64,000 bases of DNA from Endomychus coccineus (taxonomy: Eukaryota > Arthropoda > Insecta > Coleoptera > Endomychidae), in contig CAUEHT010000004.1 of NCBI GenBank assembly GCA_958510875.1, forward strand, positions 1-64,000, read 5' to 3'. Below, in pieces: positions 24,961-38,340 of the stretch. The stretch's first letter is position 1. Each line of letters opens with the position of its first letter. A model generated the notes under the pieces. It worked only from the letters and a program-made list of their open reading frames with translations. It was not told the origin of the DNA and did not search any database. The position numbers and the translations under genes are program-made.

Positions 24961-25500
24961 TAATCCACTTTTATGTTGAAAAACATTGTCAATTCTTACT
25001 AATTAAACAAAATTTATTCAAACATTGGAACAAGTAACAAAACCAAAAAATTGACCATGTTTTTCAACATAAAAAATAATTTTTCTCGGAAACCGTCAAT
25101 TTTAGAGCTTATGATCAGGAGTACCTTTTTTGTGTAAAATACATTGACGGTTCAAATGGTCGTCTCAAAACCGTACTTTTTCCAGTGGCGTAGAAGTTGG
25201 GGAGAAAAACACCCACTACCCCTTCAAAATCTTCACCAATCATGACTAAAAAAGAATTTTTTTATAGCACAGAACAAAGCTCACTATGAGTAGAAAATGC
25301 TTGCGAAAGCTGTTTTCTGTACGATAAACGGTTTCGGAGATATTTGCAAAAAAAGAAATTTTTCTTTCAATTTCAACACCCTGTATCTCAAAAACTAAGC
25401 GTCTGTGCATATATGTTAATGGGAACTTTTTTTCTCAAAATCAAATTTTCTATCGACTGTTGAAGTTCTGCTACTAAAACCTGAGACACCCTGTATATCT
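24961..25500. other. Short inverted repeat and transposon-end-like sequence
   Basis: TTTTATGTTGAAAAACAT (near 24970) is mirrored by ATGTTTTTCAACATAAAA (near 25054), a hairpin with a loop of about 65 bp. Further on the text ACACCCTGTATA (near 25487) resembles the ends of many insect DNA transposons. No ORF was recognised. Confidence 0.4.
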
Positions 25501-27300
25501 GTTTAACACGACTAATATTCTCTGTTTCTAGCCATTCAAATGCAGCTCATGTTATCATTAGAAACGATAATGTATTCAGACTTTAATTTCAGATCAGTCA
25601 ATAATCCTTTGGACCATGAAGCTTCTTTGACCAAAAAATCAGAGAGCGACGTATTCTGCTTCAGTTGTTGATAATGATAAGTTTCTGTTAACGAGTAGTC
25701 GAAGGTACAATGTTTCGAAAAATTGTTAGGCATGAACCTAAAACACTCTTTTAATCAACACAGTCTGCAGCAAAATCTGAGTCTGCGTTCGCAATTACAC
25801 TGGGTTTTTCATCCAAATTATTCTCATGAACCAAACTTAGATTTTAAGTTCTTTCCAAATATCTTAGATTTCTTTTCTAGTAATTCCAATGATTATCGTC
25901 GGCAGAAACCTAGAATCCACTGAAAAGATTTGCTGTAAAACATAAATCAGTACGTGTACAAGTAATGAAATTTGTTAAGCATCCTATTAATTCTCTATAA
26001 GGAAGCCCTGACTACAATTCACCGTTTGTTCCTTTCGAAAGTGGAAGACCTTTTTCCACTGGTGTAGATATATCTTTGAAATTATTCATATCAAACTTGT
26101 TCAGAAAATTTTTCAATATATGATTTATGAAGTTATTTCGATCTCTTACTTCCAAGATCCCTTTCAATTTCTAGACCTAAAACTTTTTAACCTCGTCTAA
26201 AAATACCACAGCAAAGTAAGATTTCAGTTTTTCTTGAAAATCAATTATATGCCTAACGTCTATCAAATATTGAATTGTCATCTACACTTGAATCTGTTGC
26301 TCATTGTAAGCTCATGGAAGGTTTCATTTCAACACCTAGGACTGTTTCAGTCCATACAAAGATTTCTCCAGTCTGCACACATGTTTTTCATTTATCATAA
26401 CTTCAGGTAAATGTATATAAATTTAGTTTTCCATAGAGGAGAGTGGTTTTGTTCTATGTGCATATTTTATTTATTTGCATGAGCCAATAATGATCTCAAA
26501 TTTGACAATCTACCAACAGGAGAATAGGTATCATTTCAGTCAGATGTTGAAATGTCAACTAACCCTTTTTTTATACTCTGACTACACGAGAGGGAAATAA
26601 TGTTCGAGAAACATCGTATGAGCCAGAGATCGAATGTTGGGAGCGGAGATAAGCATTCGAATTTTTGAAGATTTGGAGATTATAGGCATGGGGAAAAATC
26701 TAACTAGGAAAATAGTTCGCTTTATAAGCATTGTTGCTTCAATTCTGAAAATCCAATTACTGTATATTTTATTCTTAAGAACTGGTTTTTCAACTACAAT
26801 CAAAGTAGAATACTTTTATTCTATCATAGTTAGGTATTTCGTGTTTCAAAACTACCACAGGTATTGTTATATTTACTGTAAGTAACCTATCCATTATATA
26901 ACAGCTGTATAAACTGCTTCACCTCACTCATTCCATCAAATTGCGTATCTGCTGGTAGAGTTCTAACCTCTTGTATAGGAGTACGATTGAGTCCTTCAGC
27001 TTCACCATTCTGTTGTAGTGAGTAAGTGATAGTTGATTACATTTGAGCCCCTTTTAAATCACAAAAATGCTGTAATTCCCTATTTATATATCCTTTGCCA
27101 TTATCACATCTAAATCCTAAAATTCAAGGAGTAAAATACGCCTCTACCAGTTCGATATATTTCTTGAAATATTCAGACTCTTCAACATATAAATTATCCT
27201 CCTTGTAACCTTCCTTTCATCTCTTAATGGGGTAGGAATTAAAACATGATCAAGAAATTTTACAAACAAAACGGTTTACTGTCTTCAAAAATGTTCAATC
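25500..27300 (-). pseudogene. Ty1/copia pol remnant (integrase, RT, RNase H)
   Basis: Reading the minus strand from high to low coordinates, the integrase end shows RCDNGKGYINREL and QQNGEAEGLNRT (about 27110-26960). The RT shows HVCRLEKSLYGLKQS (about 26390-26345), the copia YGLKQ box, then a LEIERDLGS...SYIEKF block (about 26170-26110). The RNase H region shows an SCI-MARN motif (about 25560-25510). Stops and frameshifts occur throughout. The order INT before RT is diagnostic of copia. Confidence 0.75.
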
Positions 27301-28352
27301 TTCTTCAAAAACTTCACTCTTTCGAAGCAGTAATAGATATAAAAAAATTACAAAAGACAATAGCTTAGGTCTTGGAAAAGTTTGTGTTCCTTCATTCCTC
27401 TACAAGGTGAATCAACTGAGATGTAACCGCTCCAAGTTGGTATATGGTGCGAGAAACACTATTTTCGAGGTCTTTGAGCTTCAATACAGAATATCTTCGA
27501 GTTTGAATACTTTAAATTGAGCGAAACATTCGTAGTAGCTACAATCATGTAACACTTGAATGTTTTCGGTGATGTACCATCTATATTCGCGTAAAATCGC
27601 ACCTAAATTTCATATGAGTGACGCATCTCATTTTTTAATGTTCAATCATGATGGAAACGGAAGTGGACCAAATATTCGTCACATTTTTGTACCGAGAGTG
27701 GTGATTTCATCATATATTCAGAATCTACAATATATCCTGAAAAATAATATATTGGTTGTACAGCGATCACTCTGAACAATCTTCCGCGGTAGAGGTTTCA
27801 AATTTTCATTCTCCAAAGTATAACTTCAAACTCGTCAAATGTGAGAGCTTGACGCGTGTATTATCAATTCGCCTCTTATTTGAGATAAATAAAACTAGGC
27901 TGTCTCAACTATAGCTTCATGGGTATGGAATGAAATAACTCGTAAAGTACAAGAATTACTCGTATATGTATGGTTACATCCAACTCTATCAGCTGTCAAC
28001 TGGCATTCTATGAAATTTCATTATATGAGGAATCAGTCTGTGAAGTGATCAATCTATGAGCTGTAATGGGGAGTACCTAGGAGCTGTCGCATAGCTATGA
28101 TTGAGCTGTTGTCTCATCAAAATAGGAGTGTAGGCATTGAAATGCGAGAATTCACGCTGTAGTTCCAAAATATCAATCATTTTGTATGATTTATGGGTGG
28201 AGCATACCTAATATGAGTAATTTAAAACTTTTCAGGAACACTCGAATGGAAAGGCGGAAATCCACACCCTAACTTAAAATATCTGTAATTTGTTATGTCA
28301 ATCTATAAAGTGTCACGGCATTCTACGAGACCGTAAGTGTGGCTTAATAGAC
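27301..28352. other. No feature recognised
   Basis: Probably further decayed copia sequence, because it lies upstream of the integrase on the minus strand, but I could not identify a motif. Confidence 0.35.
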
Positions 28353-28530
28353 TGTAACGAAGGGTCGTTACTAATTAATATTATTGCCCAAGTAAGTCAC
28401 CTCTACCGGAATAAAGGAATCAAACTTTGTTACACTATGTGTATAAAAACACGACAGCAGAGTGTAGCTCCTGATAAGCGAGTCCGCGTTCCGGCGACAT
28501 TCTCAATGACATGACGTGTCAACTTCAGAG

Positions 28531-28538
28531 TATAAAAG
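28531..28538 (+). promoter_or_regulatory. TATA box of the solo LTR
   Basis: TATAAAAG is followed by a potential hairpin (GGTCTCC near 28544 with GGAGACC near 28573). The same box is present in both LTRs of the full element. Confidence 0.7.
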
Positions 28539-28729
28539 GAGGCCGGTCTCCCATCTAAAAATCACTTGCGAGGAGACCGCCGTAGCCGAAGCAGTAAAAC
28601 CCGATATATCGAAAGTAGAGTTTTTCCATTTAGTCCGATAAATGGAGAGTAAGTATATTCTCGACTTTTAATTTTCCGTAAAGATTCAATTGCTGAATTT
28701 ACATTTCAATAATTCTAGAAAACAATAAA

Positions 28730-29215
28730 GTGTTGACGATTGTTTTCCTGAATATATTGGGAAGCGCCGTACTGTTCATAATTATTTATTATTTTCCGCC
28801 ACTATTTGAATCTGAGTTTATTTTCGATAATTCTAGAAAACAGTCAAGTGTTGACGATTGTTTTCCTGAATATATTGGGAAGCGCCGTACTGTCCATCAT
28901 TATTTATTATTTTCCGTCACTATTTGAATCTGAGTTTATTTCAATAATTCTAGAGAACAGTCAAGTGTTGACGATTGTTTTCCTGAATAGATAGGGAAGC
29001 GCCGTACTGTTCATAATTAGTTATTATTTTCCGTCACTATTTGAATCTGAGTCTATTTCAATAATTCTAGAAAACAGTCAAGTGTTGACGATTGTTTTTC
29101 CTGAATATATTGAGAAGAGCTGTTCCGTTCATGATTTAATAATATTTTCCGTGAAGAATCAATTTTTGTTTTAATTTTCAATCAAATTCTACGAGACGAT
29201 TCAGTGTTGACAGTC
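28730..29215 (+). repeat. ~118-bp tandem repeat inside the solo LTR (5 units)
   Basis: Units begin with GTGTTGACGATTGTTTTCCT at 28730, 28848, 28965 and 29082, with a degenerate fifth at 29204. The two LTRs of the full-length element carry 3 and 4 units. Confidence 0.85.
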
Positions 29216-29960
29216 GTTTCATATGAATGCAATGATGAATACCAGTTTAGTTAACAATTAAGAATTTCCGTAAAGAGATTGAGTTCCATTTCAAGTTAGG
29301 GATTCCCCGTGAACAATTTAATAGTAATTTGTTCTTCCGAACACTGATTCTGTATTTTTATTAAACCAAAAGATAAACCGAGGCGTAATAAATTGTCAGA
29401 AGGAGAGACACAGTAGTACACGGGTGCCTGGTCACCTCTCAAGTAAACAGATTTCCGAGTCGAATTCAGGAAGACGTGTACAATATGATATTCTCATTTC
29501 TTACATCGTGTTGGGGTATATTGACCTAATCGAGATACCAGCTGTTAGTGAGCCTGATAAAAAACTTTCGCGGAATCATTTGGATTTAATAATCGAATAG
29601 CGTGCGTCATATAGGGATGACCGAATATCACTGTCTTATAAATGTTGTCATTTCCAGTGAAAACTCTGTATAGATATTTTGATTGTTGATAATTGTATAT
29701 AATATTGTAAATAGTTAATGATTTATTTCTGTTAATAAATAGCTACAAAGGTTCATCATCATTTTATTCAAGGCAAAGACATTATTCTTTTGTAGGAAGA
29801 GCATTTCTAAATACCAACCACAAAACTAAACTAGAAGAACTCTGACCTTCTTACTTGTAAGAAACCCAGGCAGGTCTGCTAAGGTACATGACCGTACCGT
29901 AACCTTAGGGGACAACTAATCTTCCACCAAAATTAGTCATTTGGGCGGAATTTGGTTGCA

Positions 29961-32315
29961 AGACATCTCTCACTTACACCAGTAGTGATGATATTTGACG
30001 CATGCTCATCAATATCAAATCAGGATTTGGAGGATTCCATAGATACTGGTGATGCGATAAATTTTGAAGTCAACTCCATGTGGTAGACAGTAATCAATTG
30101 TTCACCTTCGTGGTATTGTTCGGCACGTATAATATTTCCTCTAGCATACTATTTCGGATTTTGTGGTATTCTTTTGGCACGTATAAGATTCCCTCTAGCA
30201 TATTATTCCGAATTTGTAGGTAAATTCTGTTTTACTTCGTTGTCGAAGTCAGCAGCATGATATATGGTTGGCCGTTTGCTTATTAAACGCATTCCTCGAT
30301 TTTCAGATTATCTGTCAGCATCACGTCAACCTTCTTCCTATCAACGTATCAGGTATCATTCAGGTCTCGTGTTGTTTGATGTTCGATACAACCCTGGAAT
30401 TGATGTGGGAATGATTTTAATACATATTATATTGAAAAACAATTACCTGAATAGTGTCTTTTTTCATTGGAAGTGCAATAATATCTTTTACGATGTTTTT
30501 CAGCATGATAATGGATGCTATTTGAATTTGTTGATACAATCGTTCAGATCTTTCTTCCACAAGACATTCGCGTTCCTCCGCAAGAGAACGTTAAGTTTCA
30601 GATTCTAGACGTTAATTATCAGCCTGACTTATGTTCATGTTCCTCTGATCTTTGACACTACCCCTTGGCTTGTCTTTTTACCGTCAATACTAAATTTACT
30701 TAATGTATTAATTGGTTATTTTATGATTCCAACAAATTCACATGATGTCGTTCATGGGATTTTTTCTACTTGCAATTTTTCATCATGATAAATTTCATCA
30801 AAGCAAACCTTTCACGCGACTCTGTAACACTTAGTGTTCGCATTTGAATCAACAAACACTTAAAATAAATGAGAAAACATAATATTGCTTTCGTGTTTCG
30901 AATGTATAACAAATTTCGGAATAATGAATATTTAGTTCAGTAATATTATTATAACCCCTTTCCACCATATCCACCAACCAATTCTTTCGTTTATTAGAAC
31001 TCATCAGTTCAGCTGTATATTGCAAGATTAATAGTTTCTTTCATCATTCCTTACATCGAAGCAATATTTTCGACATACTTCACTATTTTTTAACTCAACG
31101 AAGTTATTGGATCACCACGTAGCCACATTAGAATTCTGAACAAGTACTATTGAGTGGTAAGACATTTTCGATTCGAATATTCTGTCGAATAATTCTTTAT
31201 TGCATATTTGAGACCGCATGTAGTAGAGATAACTCTCCGTTTCCGTCTACCTCATTGGTCAGCAATCATAGCTTGTGAACTATGATAACCGGGGGGGATG
31301 ACGTAACTTTTCGTTCGGATGAATTTCATTAGCTACTGATCTGTAATGACGTCATCGTCATTATATTTTTGAACAGAGTTATTGATAGAAAATATATCAA
31401 ACCTTTGATAAACTCGGATTATTATTATTTCTACATGATACTGAAGGAGTGGCTTTGCTTCTGTAGGTTATATGATGTCATCTGTTTCAATATAAGGAAG
31501 ATATTCACTTCTTGCATCAATGTTCACCGTAAACGACTGCTGTTATTAATCCGGTAATCGAGGAAAACTTTAAGATGAGATCTTTAATGATGATGCAATA
31601 AGCGGTGTCGTTTTCATGGAAACTCTGAAAACGTTCCTCCTCATCATTTACAAAAATGCCTTTATCATTGAAAGCTATGTGATGGAGCATCTGCTCGCTC
31701 ATGATTTCATACTGACTGATTCGTATTCATATATTGAACTAGTCATAGTACATCTGGTACGCTTCCACATATTGTTGTTCGTTGAAATCCAAATCCAACG
31801 AATATAGACTTTTTAGCTCTAAAATCTCCCATTATCGCACTTTCAACAATATTGACTTTAGTTTTGCCGTTATTGAGCCGCCTTTGCTATCATTATAATA
31901 ATCGCTATCGGTTCAAGATTTCAACAATCGTAGCTCTTGTTTACCATTCAAAACTCTGGTATAGTCAATAAATAGGCTCGTTAAAATATTCTGAGGGATA
32001 CGTAAATTGATTTAATCATTCTACTCATTGCATCTTTCAAGACCATCCGGGAATAGCTAGAGGCTAAGATTCGGATATCGTGTAATATCTGCCGAGCCGA
32101 TCGCTATATAGATAGTATATTCTCAAGTGACAGGATATTTGACGTTGACAGACAGAATATATTCTCAGAATATCCAGCATAGATTGTGGAGAAGAAAGGC
32201 CTTCAATTTTGAGCACTCCTCTACAATTTTTCGCAACATAAGTTTAATGGACGTTTGGATAGATAGATGGTTCAGTTTTTCCTCCATCATTGCGGTTTAT
32301 CCAGTTCCGATAGAT
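29961..32315. other. AT-rich DNA, little recognised
   Basis: A short direct duplication (GTGGTATT-TT-GGCACGTATAA) occurs near 30110 and 30165. On the minus strand around 30450-30500 a Cys-His pattern (RYYC...KRHYSGNC) weakly resembles a decayed retroelement zinc knuckle, possibly the gag end of the copia remnant split by the solo LTR. Nothing else is supported. Confidence 0.35.
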
Positions 32316-33006
32316 TTGGTCCAGTCAATAAGCTGGGAAATTTAGCCTACTCTCCAAAAAAAGGCAAGGCGTCGCATTGGAAAAATTCTTTTTCCCTGAT
32401 GCTCTGTGGCCGACGTGGATCATTCGTGACGGTTGAGCTAAGTGGACAGGACCTCCCATTCACTCCTAAGCGCTAATTATATCTATATTCACCCCTTTTT
32501 GAGGATAATTTTGAATGTATGAAAAAATTTTTTTTCTGGGACGCTGAACACGAATCTGAGGTCTTCCATTTGGGAACCTCATTCAATGGTCTGAAACTTC
32601 GTAATTTTCATACAAAATTGCTCATCTCTCACGCGATTATCGTTTTATACATGAAAGATGTTGACAGTCCCGTATTTCGATCCAAGGTAAACCAGAACTT
32701 GGAAAATTTTCGGAAAACAGTGCAGAACCTGAAAAGAAAATCTTCCCAAGTTATTGAAATCATTGTTTGATAAGTCGCTATAGGGGTTCTGCGATCAGAA
32801 AGAATCAATTTTTTTTAAATAAATTCCTAATTATCTTCGAAATGGGGGTGACAATATGGTTAACTTAGCGCTCAGGAGTGAATGGGAGGTCCTGTCCACT
32901 TAGCTCAACCCTTACAAATGATCCACGTCGGCCGCAGAACATCATACAAGAAGAATTTTTCCGATAAGACGCACTTCTTTAAAGTTCCCCAGCTTATTGA
33001 CTGGAC
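32316..33006. mobile_element. Foldback element with ~150-bp arms
   Basis: The left arm 32316-32476 (CCAGTCAATAAGCTGGG...CACTCCTAAGCGCTAA) and the right arm 32865-33006 are reverse complements with scattered differences. The 390-bp loop includes GACGCTGAACACGAATCTG, a word shared with the foldback at 50830-51905. An 83-codon ORF in the loop has no recognisable domain. Confidence 0.7.
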
Positions 33007-33650
33007 TAGTATATTCAGTTTTGTTAGAATATACAGCAACGATTGTTAGAAATTCTCTTGGTTTCCTTGTTAGTAGTATTATGTCTCAATAGTTTTGATA
33101 TACATTACTCACTAAACTTTCAAACAAAAATAATTTCAAAAGATTATTCTTGCATGGTATGGTTGACAATATTATAAACCTAAGATTTAGAAACCCAAAT
33201 CTAATGATGAAGTATATGCTCAGTTTTTCATGAATATCACGCATGAGGGATTGGGTGACTTTGACATCTATCTCTCAAACCGTTGTCGGCAACGAAAATC
33301 ACCAGATCTAATGGAATTAACCATGTCCGACCGTCATGTATATACAAGCAGATAGGCCTGACGTTATCCTCCTCGATAAACAAAGCAAGACTATGTATCT
33401 CATCTCCGGTAGTGAAGAACATAGTTTTGAAACAAAATAAAAAATGTACCAAGTATCAAGATCTCCTGTTCGAACTCCGCGCGCTATTTCCAGGCCCCAA
33501 GATTGTATTAGTGGTTTTAATCATCGGTGTTTGGGGAAAGTTCGGCCTCCGCTGCGTTCGAACCTGCAGACCTTTCCGGCTTGTGAGAACTCGGTTCAGA
33601 TCTTGCTAGATCAAATGCAGGAGGCACTCATTCTGGGTTCAATGAGACTA
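33007..33650. other. No feature recognised
   Basis: Contains the B-box-like words GTTCGAACTCC and GTTCGAACCTGC (near 33470 and 33556), but no matching A box or stem structure. Confidence 0.35.
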
Positions 33651-35095
33651 CTTAGGGCACACAATTTGGAGACCTGAAGTTACTTACAGACCGGGTGGAA
33701 GAGTAGCTCCGGATATTTGATTTGGTTTTTGTGGCGCGATTGCTGCAATATCGTTGGAGCGTTGACCAGGTATTAATGTGAAAAAAAGTATATACGTATG
33801 ATTTTTCCTGATTCTCCATATATGAATGTTCTTTAGATACATCAAACTGCAGAAGATGCACCCTTCCAGCAGCAGCAACACTTAACAGCGAACGAATGGT
33901 GCTCATCTTGGCTACTGAACTTCAAGGTATGGCTTGTGCTCCTTTTGGTAGAACAGTCAATTTCCGAGTATCATTCTCTTCTAACGAGTTCATTTCACTA
34001 TCCATAGCTTGGTTCTGATTACCACTATGTACGTTCTTGAGAGCAGCTTCATAAGATTCTGTGGATCCATCTGATCCATTATCTCATCTGAAATTATTGC
34101 AAATTTGTTGTAATAACACATCTTTAACTCCAGACTTTTCTTTTATTATATGGCAATAATAACGAAATTTCGTGTAGCTATCCTTGAACACAGCCATAAA
34201 TCCTTCCTTCTGGAAAGATTCTTTGAATGGACCACAAGTATCAGCTGACATTAGGTTTGGGTGTCTTCGCTCTATGACCAAAAGGCAGCCGATCTGTTTC
34301 ATCATAAGCACATAGCTCGCAAAGTTCTCTTTCTAAGAGCATTTTCCGTACTCAACTCTTGTTCTAGCATCATTTCGATACGTCGCTTTTCTTGATAATC
34401 CCATCTGTGATGGTACAACTCTGTAGCATTGAAGAATCATCAATGGCGTTCGTCTCAGCAATTTTTTTGGTTGGACTTGGTAGGATATCTGTCTTATACA
34501 GTGTTCCACACAGCTTCCGAAACCGATGCAAGACAACTTCGTCGTTTATTTTCAGCCAACACTGTTGTTGATGACTAGAATTCGCTATTAGAATCTCGGT
34601 TCTGCGCACCTAACACTGAAAACAAATTTCTGTATAAATTTGGAACATACCAAACATCAGACATTATTTCTGAACTTTCTATTGATGACATTGTGATAAT
34701 CCCTCTTCCTCCAGTCATTGATGTCTCTTGACCATCAGCCCAAACACCACATCGACTCAATTTTTTTTTCATTCCCAAAATACTTAAAACAATCTGTTAC
34801 AGGCAAAATGAAGAAAAAATCGATACCAATCTTGAATTACTGGTCCCTTGATGTGGATTCAAACCGTAGCCTCATAGCATCCCATGTATCACTGGCTGAT
34901 TCTTTGTTCATCACTTTTCGATGAATCTCGTCAGTAATATAAGTCATTATTATTGATTTTGCATAGCTGTTCGCTTTATGGGAAAAATTGGAATGGTCTT
35001 TGTGCTTTTGGGTTTGAACTTGCCAATGCACCTTCATGATAATCCAGCAAGTCTTGAATTTGTCATTTCCAAATTGAACAGTTAGATTCACCAGT
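33650..35095 (-). pseudogene. Ty1/copia remnant (gag, protease, integrase head, RT fragment)
   Basis: On the minus strand, gag (35091-34837) has IRKVMN-like and SDTWDAMRLRFE text typical of the UBN2/copia gag core. Next comes the protease tail VWYVPNLYRNLFSV (about 34660-34620). The pre-integrase region follows, then SADTCGPFKESFQKEG...YTKFRYY (34245-34140), the integrase start. The RT piece (about 34060-33800) reads EMNSLEENDTRKLTVLPKG and then, after an internal deletion, LLSVAAAGRVHLLQFDVSKE. Frameshifts, stops and missing blocks show it is dead. Confidence 0.7.
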
Positions 35096-36973
35096 TAGGA
35101 ATTTTGACAAATAAGTTTCGACAAAACTTTATCTTGATAATTGAAATATCAGCTGTTGACAACTTCGAATCTTCTATCAACTCAATGAATAACTGTTATT
35201 ATCATAGGCAGTATATAAGACTAATAATCCTGTTAACAAGGTTTATCCAAGCAAGTATACATACTTAACAGTTCTCTTTTCGATACCAGTTATTTTTATT
35301 CTCAATAATAACTTCATTCATGATACTTTGATGTTATGATTCACATTTTGTCGTCTACATTGTGGATTCTTACGACTAATAGAAATAATTACTGATTAAT
35401 ACGTTGTTAAATCTAGAAAAATTTATGGATTTACATTTTGTCTCAACTTTGGTTGGCATTTTATGCTATTTGAAGTATCGTCGTAGTTTTGATGTGATGA
35501 CATCCTGTTTGAAATGAACACATGCATAGTGTATAAAATTGGGTCGATTCCCAGTGTTTCCCAGAGACTGCTCTCAGTCAAATTCTTCTCAATTCAGCTA
35601 CCACGAGAAAGGCACTCGTTCATTCCTGTATCTTTGGAGTTGATCAATAATACAACAGTGTCTAGGTATTATTATAATATTACACCCTACTAACCAGAAC
35701 AAAACAATCAACTATCACAATACACGGTTCTTCTTGCAAATATATCCACTAATTTTTGATGTTATGCACTCCAATTCCGAACCCAACAAAATTATGGTCG
35801 CTTTAGGGATATTATTTCAAATGGGTCTACCGTTTGATTAGCACTCTCATATGTCACCATACAGGTGTAACAGTCGCCGAGCGTATATATTATGAATCTG
35901 ATATACGGCAAGTTATAACCCCACGTTCAAAACTACTGATTCCTGAAGTAATAATGTTTCTTTCAATTCCAGATTCAATTTTGCACGCAGTAACATAGGT
36001 TTGAAAGCCTATATCTATATCACCGCTGATCAACTACTTGTAACACTCGACTGGGTTTAATTTCAAGTAGCGTTAATACCTCATCAACGTGTTATATGAA
36101 TTGAGAACTGTTTATTGGAACCTCCTCGGATATCATAGATCTTAGTTGATACGTGTACCCTTGAGGTTCCTTCAATCTGCCACAACTAGGTGTATAATTC
36201 AGCCCACCCAAAAGCTTCTCCTGACTACGGTGCCTTGATCTCTTTCACGGGACCACCCCGAATCTCGTATAATCATATCTTCATATCTATTCAAGCATAA
36301 ATTCTGAAGGTCATAGTCTCCGACAGATGCTTAGGAATTACCAGTTGAACTCGTTAGTCAGATATAATGATAAATATATATCCGATAAAAGTGAACAAAA
36401 TTTGATACATCACAACACAACAAACGGATATAAAATTAATCCGAAATTTGATTAAGACAAAGATACATATGAATTTGAAGACTGGTCTAATTCAGGTGCA
36501 CTTCAAGTGGGAACCTGAGACCATCATCAATGTCGCTAGTTCTACCCCTTCCGCTAGCGAGCGAGCACCAACGGAACAGGGATGGAATTCGTGCTCGACT
36601 CTCTCTCTCGGAGGTAAGGAACTCTCCTTTTTTCCGAAGATAATCAGTAAAGCTAGAAAAAAATACAACCGATTAAGTCAAAAATATGCTCATTCAAATG
36701 CATCAAAAATTGACAAAAATGCGAGAATTTTAGAAAAAATGCAAGGAATTTAGAAAAATATTCAATAAGTGATGTATATTATAATGGTGAATAATACTAT
36801 TATTTCATTATTTTATTATGAAAGGGAGTGGGGGCGTGATTTAATAATTATACGACGAAAATTTATATTAAGTATCAGATTTCATTATTAATAATACATA
36901 CTATTGAAATTATCAATATACCTAAGATAACAATAAAACCAAATAACAATATAGGTATTTGAACAGACCTAAG
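35096..36973. other. No gene recognised
   Basis: Holds a TATAAAA at 35532 with a TCAGT at 35574, but the spacing is too long for a confident core promoter. At 36680-36755 there is a run of AAATGCA-like words that may be the subterminal end of the adjacent hAT element. Confidence 0.35.
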
Positions 36974-38340
36974 TCATGTCTTACAATTATTATGAAAACT
37001 ATTAATAATTAAGTGTTTTTCGAAGTTCTCTAGGAGGAAACTCTGTCTCTTGTCAGAAAACATGTGTTTAAAAATTGAAAAACTTCGTTCAACATCAACT
37101 GATGTAATAGGAGCATATTTATATTTACAAACGATGTTTAATTCTAAGTTAGGTATATTTACATCGTTTTCACCCACAAAAACTTTCGAAATATTTTTCA
37201 ACATTTGGAAGCCTGTATTATTTTGAGCCACAGAATTGAATTTATGTAGAACGACGGTTCCAATTTGTCCAGCGACTTTCTTACAATTTGACTCAAACTT
37301 GCTAATTAGAGCTACTGATTCCGTTAATGGAACACAAGATTTTTCTAAACTTTCAATAGTTGTAGATACAAAAATTTAATTGGTTTTTATAAATATTGAA
37401 CTATTCTTTATTAATAAATTTTTTAAAAGATTTTTTGAGTTTAAAAGAGATGTAGATGAAGAGTCACTAAGATCGTCAATCACATGTTTAATGGCGTCGT
37501 AATTGTCAGCATAAAATATAGCTGCATCCAACTAGGTACCCCAACAAGTTATTACAGGTTGTGGAGGTAAGGCAAAATTTAATAATCTTTCTTTGTAAAA
37601 TTGAACGCGTGTCGAAGCTTTTAAAAATACTTTTTTTACATTGTTAATTAGGTCATTGACCAAAGAAAATTGCTCTCTTATACATTGTACCACTCTATTA
37701 ATGCCATGAGCTAGACAGGTTACATGTTGCAGATTGGAATAAAATATTTTCAAATTTTGTCCAGCTTGAGTCATATAAGGTGCTGCATCAGATTGAAATG
37801 AAATAAATTTTTTTGTCGGAATAATTTGGGGCAAGAAAAAATCTTGGACAAATCGTGTAATTGTTGAATTATTAGCTTTTTGAGTTTTTTTGAAGCAAAA
37901 AGATAGGATCTGCTTGGATTCGTTTCCCCTAAAACACCTATTAACGCATGTGCGATATATCTACCGCACCAATCGGTGGTTTCGTCTACTACAATATGAA
38001 AATAGTTTAAAATGACTTCGTTTTTGATACAAGTTAATGTTTGTTTATAAATTGAGTTGACACTTCCTTTACGTAAGGTCGACTCGTCAGGAATATTTAG
38101 TTTACAATATTTTCCTAAAAATTCCTTCAGGTTGGGATTATTCAACTTGCTGAACGGTATGTTACTGGCAATCATTGCCTTGCACGAATCCTCATTGAAC
38201 CCTTTTTGATCGTCTTTTTTTGACTTCTGTTGTTGGAGGCAACCTCTTAAGGTTTGTTGCGATAATAATTCCTGCATATTTGAAATATGCTTTGCAGATT
38301 TGACGTGTTGATCCACAATGAATTTTTTCCCGGCGTGGAC

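Larger units (their letters stand above)
28353..29960 (+). mobile_element. Solo LTR of the Osvaldo-like Ty3/gypsy family
   Basis: The LTR runs from TGTAACGAAG to TTGGTTGCA (1608 bp) and is flanked by a perfect 4-bp target duplication, AGAC (28349-28352 and 29961-29964). It matches both LTRs of the element at 39228-45366, in opposite orientation. Internal coding sequence is absent, as expected after LTR-LTR recombination. Confidence 0.9.

Noticed and set aside
33460..33570. tRNA or SINE suggested by GTTCGAACTCC
   Set aside because: No A box at proper distance and no cloverleaf could be drawn.
35532..35580. Core promoter (TATAAAA with TCAGT initiator)
   Set aside because: About 44 bp between TATA and initiator is too long and no LTR boundary or gene supports it.
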